From positions 2,294,001 through 2,358,000 of the forward strand of contig JAULSN010000003.1 of the NCBI GenBank assembly GCA_033439765.1: DNA of 64,000 nt. Direction: 5' to 3'. The notes below the pieces were generated by a model, which did no database searches, was not told the DNA's origin, and saw only the letters and a list, made by a program, of their open reading frames with translations. Position numbers and translations under genes: made by a program. Positions within the stretch are counted from its first letter, which is position 1. Every line of letters starts with the position of its first letter. This DNA comes from Lasiosphaeria ovina (lineage: Eukaryota; Ascomycota; Sordariomycetes; Sordariales; Lasiosphaeriaceae). Shown piece by piece: positions 56,592 to 64,000 of this stretch.

Positions 56592-57684
56592 ATAGCTGCT
56601 GTTGCCCAGAGTGCCAGGCAACAGGTTTCTGTTTTGTCTGCTGGCGTAACGGCACACGGTTACAAGGTTGGTGGTAGTTGCTCTTCGTGGTGGGTTCACT
56701 GGTTTCAGACACTGAGATCAGGGGGAGAAGCGAGACCGCCCGCCTTATATAGGTGGGAAAGTGTTCATTATTCTGCACTCTTGTTGCCGAAACCTTCTCT
56801 CCACATCGTCACCACCCAAACCAGTGAACTGTAAGAGAAAACTTTGATCATGCTCCAGACGGTAGAGTTTTGCAAAGAGGGCAAAGTCCGTCTGGAGTAC
56901 AACAATTTGCAACGGTTGCAGGTCCGGTCCTGGCCTTGGCGGGAATAATAACAGGAACAAGCAACTTTTGCTGTCGTGTAAAGCCTCAAATCACGGGACT
57001 GGGACACGTCGAGCTGCAGTCGATATTACGCGATTCGTATGTTGGGCCAGCGATGGTCAAGCTGGCTTCAATTATAGACGTTGATCTTAGTCTACTATGA
57101 TCGCCTTAGCGGCGAGCCACGGTGGGACCCTGCTTTCACGGTTTCCAGTCGTGTCCACCCACTCTGGAGATCTTGTCCCAACGGAGCTACAAAGTTCTTG
57201 TACATGTGCTGTACCTACAAACTTTGCCCATCCCGGGGCAATGATACCGTCCGAAGTCTAACTGAACTTCTGTTTGGTTCGGGTATTGTATGCTGTACCA
57301 GTCCTCTTCTGGGCCACGACAGCCCGCGAGATACCTTATCGGCCAAGGCCGCGACTCGCCGTGGAAGAGTAATATGACGTCTAGTGTGAAGGAGGTCTGA
57401 CTAGGCCGTGAACTGGAGTGTACATGGCAGGCCGGGAGGGGCGCAGTGCAGGTCGGGTTGTCATTGAGCTAATTTAGAAACCTAGCTGACTTCCAGATAG
57501 CGAAACATTACCGTGCACCTTGGGGCCAAAGGTAGCTCCCACACGTACTTTGTCGGCTCCAAAAAAGCGGGATGTCGGCCGCTAACCTGCGCGTATTATA
57601 ACGCAAAACTCGGCTTATCTTTGACAGATTCGCCACTGCGAAGCCATTCCTCTTGCTCACGGCGGGCAGGCCCACGAGAGTCCG
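56592..57684. other. Intergenic, no supported gene
   Basis: About 1.1 kb between the F-box gene start and the 3' end of the next minus-strand gene. It must contain the F-box promoter. Short ORFs here lack coding features. Confidence 0.5.
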
Positions 57685-58472
57685 TCACCTATTTTTTCTC
57701 CCTCTCGACTTTCCCTTCCGGTCGGCCGTCAGCCCGAACATCTCGCGAAAATTCCAACGCTTTCTGTCCGGGGTCGACGGAAACATGGGCGACGTTGGCG
57801 AAGACGATGGGAGCACGCTCGACAACAGCGACAATGTGGAGCCTGGGCGCCTCGCTGGGAAATTGATGACCTCCGTCGGCCGCCCTGTCAAAACCCGATA
57901 AGCTTGTTAGCGACCAAATCCACCCAACGAAGCGGAGCTGGACAGAGCTAGTGGACGTGGGACTCACGGATATTCCCGGCTCCACCGATGCCGTATCCTC
58001 TAAGCTGTCTGTCACGGGTTATCGTGTCGCGCACTTCCTCCTCCGTCTCGGTGTCGTCGCTGGCAGCTCCATCTGCCTCCTGCCTCGCAGCCCCGTCGTC
58101 CAGGCTCAGCCTCCGCCGGGCCGCCAGCTTGCTGACCCCAGCCGACTCGAACCGTGGTCCTGCGCTCGTCGGCGTGGTGCCCCCGGGAGACGGGGACACC
58201 GACTGTCTCCGCCCCGGCGGGGGCCGCAGGTTGGCCGTCGAGATGCTGCGGACGAGAACCAGCTGCCCCTGGATCCGCACATGGTGCCGTTTCGGGCGGA
58301 CGGGCAGCAGGCGGCTGGTGTCGGGGTCTAGCTCGCACATCTCTACCTCGCCGTCGCTCGCTCGCCGGTAGCGCGCGCCCCCTTGGTTCGGCAGGATGGC
58401 GGCCAGTTCGTCGGCGAGCTCGTCAAGGACCAGAGGCAGCGGCGGCGGCGGCGTGTACGGATGGGAGCGCAT
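57685..58472 (-). CDS. Small two-exon protein of unknown function
   Basis: Exons 58472-57968 and 57884-57685 (donor GTGAGT, acceptor ACAG) give 234 residues. The N-terminal part, LPLVLDELADELAAILP, is an amphipathic helix; then EMCELDPDTSRLLPVRPKRHHVRIQGQLVLVRS, and a long Ser/Thr/Glu-rich region with an acidic DDTETEEEVRD. Exon 2 is Ser/Pro-rich and ends in a basic RKGKSRGRKNR-type tail that could act in nuclear import. No family is recognised and no membrane or secretion signal is present. Confidence 0.55.
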
Positions 58473-60890
58473 TGTCGCGGGCTCGCGCTTGTTGGATCCC
58501 GCTTCAGCAGGCGCTGCAGGGCCACAATGGGCGGTTGCTTGTGGGCGTGAGAATCGCTGTTAAGGAGAGATGTCGTCGCGCGTTACCCGCACCAGGCCAA
58601 TTGCTGCAGGACCTGTGCGACCCTCCCGTCCTTCGATCCGTGGCGCCACAGGGGCAATCACACTAGACCGAGCACGGGTTGGGGTGGGTGATTTATAGCG
58701 CGTGTGTCTGTAGCTCGGCGCGGTATTTCGCATCGCGCGGCAGACAGCAACTCGGTGGCGAGGTCTGGCTGCAAAGTAGCATCGATGGTACCCGGCGATG
58801 CAGGGCTCGGGAACAGCAGAAACTTGTCACATCGAAACAGAGACATCGGGAAATCCGGGGAAGAAAGCAAGGCGAGTCAATGGAAGAAACAGGACAAGAA
58901 AGAGTCCCTGACAAACAAACACGCGCCCTAAACTCAAGGAAGGCAAGACCAATTTCGCAGCTGCAGGCACCTGCAGGGAATAGTTCCTCGAAAGGGCAGG
59001 GTGGGGCCACCCGAAAGTCGCCCAACGCGTCAACGTGTGTTGGCCGAGCCAGCCTCCGTGCAGAGCCACTAACAGCCAACTCGCAGTTTCCTTCTAGAAG
59101 CCGGCCGCGGACAGCGCGGGAATTACGGCCCGCATGATGACATGCGGTTCTTACATAAAGAAACTCCTATCGTCCCTTCCTCCTTTGTTTTCTCGTGTCG
59201 AGATAATGTCGTTCCGCAAAGTCCTCCCGCCGACCTGATGTTGGTCTGTCAATTGACAAGTACTCAATCTGTTTCGTTGGATAAGACAGCTTCCACCCGG
59301 GCGTCGCCAACCGTGTCTTTGCGGGGAAGCAAGAAGCGAAGAAACGCTACATTCTCCTAATTAGGAGGAAACGGGTGCCCCCGACTTCACTGCAAACTGC
59401 AACAGCAATCTACCTGCTACACCGGACTAGTCGCTTTCCGATCTTGGTAGCAGGAAGCTCGGGTTCTTCTGTGCTCTTTTGATCCTTCGTGCGGCGAGCC
59501 AGAGTCAATTCCAACGACTTCCGACCTGTCCGAGGAAAACACGACGCCTACAAAGTTCTGCCGCCTGGGTGCGGCTGGGTCGGCCCGCGATGCGTCTAAG
59601 CTCTTACATAAATGCTCACTTCTTGAGACTGCTTTTTAGGCTTTAGCTGAGAGCAACCAGTCGCTGAGCCAGACAGAGAATCGTGCTTCGGTGCTGCCAC
59701 TGTCACGAGAAATGGGAAAATTGGTCGGATTTCCCCTCACTCTCCGATGCTCAGTGGATGGACCACGGCTCGGTTGCTAGATCTCTTCCCGACTAGCCTT
59801 TCCACCCAGCCAGTTGCTGCTGCGAGCGCCAGTCAGCACCCTGGGCCACTGACACGCTATTCCTGACCCAGAGGAACCGAGCCGTTCATGGACAGAACCT
59901 TGGTTGCCCTCCAACCCCCTCTGGTTCTGGGCGGCGAGATGCAGTATCTCGGCCAGGGTTGCAAAGACGGTGAGCGTTGAGCGGGGTCATGAACATTGCA
60001 TCGTGACATTGGGAGTTTCCAGATGTCACGCCTCGCTTATTTTATGAGCTAAACGTAGCTACTCCAACTTCGCCAAGAGTTAAATGCATTTGGGGAAGCA
60101 TTCAGGAGTTTGTTGTTCGACCTCCCCCATTCCTGATCGTGGCGATTGATGCAAAAACCACGGGCATTCTGCATGCAGCGCGAATGTTTATTTCGACCCA
60201 GACATGCACAAGTCTTGCTAGCCTGTAGGACCCGGCGTTAGGATTCATCTCCAGCCCCAGTTCACCGGTGCGCGGTGTTCCGGATCATGGTATCCGGGTT
60301 CGACCCCGACATGACCATGTGAAGCGTCGTTACCCCAACCTCGTGGCGGCTTGGCTCGCTCGGGCATTCTCCGCAAAATCGTCACGAAGACCCCCAGAAT
60401 GCGGGGCTGGCACGCTTCTTGCAAGCGAGCCGAGAATCGAGATTCGAGCCAAGGCCGAGCCAAGAAACTGCCGAGTTGCTTGTCTGCCGCTCTGCCGATC
60501 TCACCCTGTAGGAAGCCGCGTCTCGAAACTCAACCACCAAATGCTACATTGGAGGTGTGGTCCTGTCCCGCCTTTTTCCATCTCGGCCGGGATTATTATT
60601 GGTGACCGAGTGTGGTAATATCTGGGTCTGCCAGCGTTCTTGCGCTTGTTCTCGACTGATCGGCCTACTTCTGATTCTCCGCATCTTCCCCCAACAACAA
60701 CATAATACTGCTGCCCTCCTGTACATCTGCTCTCTGTTTGGGCCATCAGCACCACTTTCACGGGAACGATGGTCGGGCAAACCCACACCGCCGAGAGGCA
60801 CTTGGTACACAGGTAAGGAACTCCTAATTGACGAACACGGCTCCCGAGTCGAGAGCAGGAGCTCACCTTAGTCCCTCCACGACCACAGCC
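58473..60890. other. Long intergenic region, no supported gene
   Basis: About 2.4 kb. Short ORFs occur on both strands at 58680-59140 and 60250-60990 but none shows splice consistency or a family motif. The last part holds the promoter of the MFS gene. Confidence 0.5.
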
Positions 60891-62971
60891 ATGCCAAAGA
60901 GGGAGATATTCCGGGAACAGTCGATCTTCGGGCCGCCGGTGAGTGTACCTGTCTTGCCACCCACTACCTGCCACGACACCGTGATCCATCTAACGCTTTA
61001 CTCTCAACAGAGGGAGACGATACTGCCTACGGTCAGGCTTTATACCCGGTGCCCGCCGAGGATCCCAATGATCCACTCCAAGTCAGTCAACCCGTTGCAC
61101 GCACTCGAAAGCCGGGCAAGAGAGATGCCTTCGAAGCTAGACCCACCTTTGGTCCCATACTATTAGCCCCATGCACCCGCTAGTTCAAGCCAGCTCGGCT
61201 AACCCTTGATACAATAGTGGTCGACCAGACGAAAGACGTTGATTCTTGTTGTTTGCTCGTTGTACTCGTTCCTGAGTAACTCGGCGCTTCTCGGGCCCTC
61301 GGTCTACATTGGAATCTATGCGGAGGAGTTCAACATCTCTCCGACTACCGCGAGTAACATTGTCAGCTATGCAAATCTTGCATTCGGTTTCGGTTGGTCG
61401 AAAGCCGCTACCCCTAAGACGTTCCGAGAAGGAGTCTGACAGTCGCGAACATAGGGTCTCTCGTCTTGGTCCCACTCTATCACAAGATTGGTCGCCGACC
61501 TGTTATGCTGGGGTCTCTCCTCTTAGTAAGCCTTTATGTCGGATCGTGGGAGGATAGTGCTTGATCAACGTGACTGGTCAAACTGACCTGTGTTTACGCT
61601 TCATTAGTACTGCGGCGGCCTGATTGGCTGCTCTCAGGCGACTTCCTACAGCTCGTTGATGGCGGCAAGAGTAATCCACGGGTTCGGTTCCTCGGTATGC
61701 GAAGCTCTTCCCGTGCAGCTGGTAAACGACATCTTTTTCCTACACGAGCGTGGCAAGCGACTTGGATATTATACCGGTAAGTTGTCTCACAAGATCTTTT
61801 TATTTTTGACTCGCACGGAAGATCGGTCTTACTCGACTTACACGCTCTTGCGAACAGTCTGTCTTTGCTTTGGTTCCACGGGCCCTTTGTACGCTGGGTA
61901 CATGCTTTCCGGCGGCCATGACTGGCGTCTCTTTTTCTACGTCGAGTTCGCCTTTGCCGTCGCCCTTTTCATCCTCGCCTTTTTCGTGGTGGAGGAAACA
62001 GCGTACCACCGCAAGCCTCCGACCGAGGGGCGCCAGAGTCAAGAGAATTTGCAACGAAGTTCTGATGGCGAGAAGACGTCTGATGCTGTTGTCGAACACT
62101 CGCCCCTGGCCCCTGAGATTCCGCCGCGAAAGACCTTTCTCCAGACACTCAAGTTCTGGGGCATTTGGGAGAAGGACTCGGACTATTTCTTGATGATGGC
62201 TCGTTCTTTTACGTATTTCCTTGTCCCGCACGTGTTCTGGGTTGTCACGACTTACGGTAAGATTTACCACGAATAGTAGCCCCATGCATTGTCCCGGCTG
62301 CTAACCCGTGATACGCTCCAGGTATCTACATCGGCCTGGGCGCCTTGACGTTCAACTACATCTTTCCGCTCAAGATCACTGCACCACCCTACAATTGGTC
62401 TCAGACCAACAGTGGTCTTATCGCCGTGGCCTCGTTTCTCGGCTATCTGCTGGCTATTCCATTCACGCCGTCCTCCGATCTGCTTGCGGCCCGACTGACA
62501 CGCAAGAACAATGGCATCCGGGAGTCCGAGATGCGCCTCGGCGCCATGCTCCCCGTGATGCTGCTAGCTCCGATGGGGCTGATCCTGTTCGGCATGGCGG
62601 CGCAGCACGACCTGCACTGGATTGCGTATTTCTTCGGCGTCGGAATTACGCAGTTCAGCAGCTATTTCTACTTCACCTTCACCCTGGCGTACGCCGTCGA
62701 CAGCTACACGGCCAACATCAGCGAGATGCTTATCGCCATGAACCTGGGGAAGCAGGCCATCAGCTTCGGCATGGGCCTCGACCTGCTCACCTGGGTCCTC
62801 GACCACGGCTACGCCGTCATGATTGCCGGCGTCTTTGTCAGCATCCTCACGGCCAACAACTTGGCTTTGATCCTCTTCATGCTGCGGGGCAAGCGCATCC
62901 GCGCCTACATGGCCAAGACTTGGCTCGCCAGGGTCCACCGCGAGAGTGTCAAGGAGATTGCAACGCACTGA
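60891..62971 (+). CDS. MFS multidrug/solute transporter (DHA1-like)
   Basis: Seven exons: 60891-60938, 61013-61081, 61218-61392, 61455-61525, 61608-61776, 61858-62256 and 62322-62971 give 526 residues, phases consistent; exon 2 begins after a CAGAG acceptor, using the second AG. The N-terminal cytosolic part carries DPNDPLQW before helix 1, usual in fungal drug:H+ antiporters. LGPSVYIGIYAEEF, PLYHKIGRRPVMLGSLLL (the helix 2-3 loop motif with GRR) and GFGSSVCEALPVQLVNDIFF follow. A polar central loop (about residues 250-300) separates the halves; the second half has SYFYFTFTLAYAVDSYTANISEMLIAMNL. Substrate unknown. Intron 2 is long for this window (136 bp). Confidence 0.83.
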
Positions 62972-63900
62972 TTGGCACTGCTGTATACGGCGTGGTTTTA
63001 ATATGTCTAAGGCCCGTTCGCACTACTTGAAATACCTAGACTGCTCGAGCGTTTTCGAGGGTTATTTGAATTATTCGAAAGCTCGTGGAAGTTGCCTGGA
63101 GAACTTGTCAAATAATATGAGGTGGCGCGCACGACGGTGCGAGGCACCCTGGGAGAATCAATTCACTTGTTCGACCCCACAGACACTTGCACTCACTATG
63201 ATTCAGGGGCAATGGAACTGGCTTTCATTATTCAAGCACACGGGGCAGACGGTGTCTGGTGGAATTGCCAATGGACATGCTTTGACTGGCAAATTCAACG
63301 TCAACCGACAACATGGATCAAATCTCTTGACATCCCAAATACAAGCAAGCGAACCAGATATGGACCCACGAGACTCTCAAAGCGGGCGGGGCTGGCCGCA
63401 AAGAGGGCTCGGAGAGCATTGCCCCGGGCTCGCCGGGAGGCCAAGCCGCCCCGGGTAAATCCCCAACACCCACACAGCTGATTGCCAGGGCTGCAGCTTC
63501 CGATCTAGATGCCGGGGTCAAAGTTTAATAAGGCACGCCGTGGTTCCTGCATGGTCGCCTATCTCGACAGGGTCTCGCAGCCAACAGACGCCCCGAGCCT
63601 CGCTCCGTTTCCACAGGCATGGGTAGCAATCTCGGAATCAGCATCACCATCCGAACAGGCTCCTCAACGCCAAGACGGCGGCCTTCCGGATGGCCCATTC
63701 TGCCAGCCTCTGCGCTAACCGGGTATGCAGACTGCAGCCGCAATATGTGCTCGCGGACGGCATCCCGCCTCTCTGGTGATATATAACTCGTGGACGCCCC
63801 TTGTGTCTCTCTCTTCTGCTGACGCCATCACCCACACGCCATCTCATCCACCCTTGTCTTGTATCTGTAGGTTCTTGTGCAGAGACATTATACAGACGCC
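62972..63900. promoter_or_regulatory. Intergenic with promoter of the GH7 gene
   Basis: About 930 bp. A TATA box TATATAA is at 63780-63786, 115 bp before the ATG. A CT-rich leader follows. GCGGGG at 63384 matches the fungal carbon-repressor consensus SYGGRG, but such short matches are frequent by chance. No gene is supported here. Confidence 0.5.
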
Positions 63901-64000
63901 ATGGCGGTCAAGTCAGCCCTGTTCACGGCATCGCTGCTGTCGTCTCTCGTCGCAGCCCAGCAGATCGGCACGGCCATACCAGAAGTCCACCCGCGGCTGA
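63901..64000 (+). CDS. Start of a GH7 cellulase (cellobiohydrolase or endoglucanase), cut by the window edge
   Basis: The 33 visible codons give a signal peptide (MAVKSALFTASLLSSLVAA) and the mature start QQIGTAIPEVHPRL. This Gln-Gln-x-Gly-T-x2-PE-x-HP-x-L start is characteristic of glycoside hydrolase family 7, secreted enzymes that cleave beta-1,4-glucan in cellulose. Whether it is a cellobiohydrolase or an endoglucanase, and whether it has a cellulose-binding module, cannot be judged from this part. Confidence 0.7.
   Translation, partial: MAVKSALFTASLLSSLVAAQQIGTAIPEVHPRL

Noticed and set aside
1..64000. CRISPR arrays, bacterial operons, rRNA
   Set aside because: The gene structures are eukaryotic with spliceosomal introns; no regular direct repeats with unique spacers and no rRNA-like sequence were seen.

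Overview
The window is nuclear DNA of a filamentous ascomycete, most likely a Sordariomycete close to Sordariales. The evidence is the short spliceosomal introns (about 50-150 bp, GT...CTAAC/CTGAC...AG), the fungal-specific families (PTH11/rhodopsin-type receptors, one with a CFEM domain; DUF8021; pantothenate/allantoate-type MFS carriers; a GH7 cellulase start at the right edge), and old repeats that carry in-frame TAA/TAG codons of the kind made by repeat-induced point mutation (RIP). No genome database was available, so the species is not named.

Layout. 0.2-9.3 kb: a divergent pair, a phosphotransferase-fold kinase-like gene and an unrecognised partner, followed by a second, decayed copy of the same pair (a tandem segmental duplication). 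12-13.6 kb: a seven-TM rhodopsin-domain protein in six exons. 16.3-17.2 kb: a secreted DUF8021 protein. 18.4-21.8 kb: a six-exon protein kinase fused to a von Willebrand A domain. 23.0-25.1 kb: a CorA-like membrane protein; 25.6-26.2 kb: the 3' exons of an unrecognised gene. 26.2-31.4 kb is gene-poor. 31.4-33.3 kb: a CFEM receptor in eight exons.

34.7-39.9 kb: a complete 5.1 kb DNA transposon with a perfect 8-bp target duplication and 12-bp perfect terminal inverted repeats. It carries two convergent genes, a RecQ-like SF2 helicase and a DUF6589-like candidate transposase. Both keep long single reading frames that are interrupted only by TAA/TAG, never by TGA or a frameshift. A 271-bp element with its own 5-bp target duplication is nested in it. 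This is the most unusual object in the window.

42-45.7 kb: two broken genes, an AMT/MEP ammonium transporter and a membrane protein of unknown function, then a degenerate ~75-bp tandem repeat. 48.0-54.4 kb: a compact group of FAD monooxygenase, MFS carrier and 2-oxoglutarate/Fe(II) oxygenase, plausibly one catabolic or small biosynthetic pathway; the carrier and oxygenase share a 1.2 kb divergent promoter. 54.7-58.5 kb: an intronless F-box gene and a small two-exon gene. 60.9-63.0 kb: a seven-exon MFS carrier. 63.9 kb to the edge: the signal peptide and start of a GH7 cellulase.

Exon borders were set by eye from donor, branch and acceptor motifs and checked for phase; spliced lengths that come out as whole codons are stated. 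All function names rest on motif recognition, not on a search.
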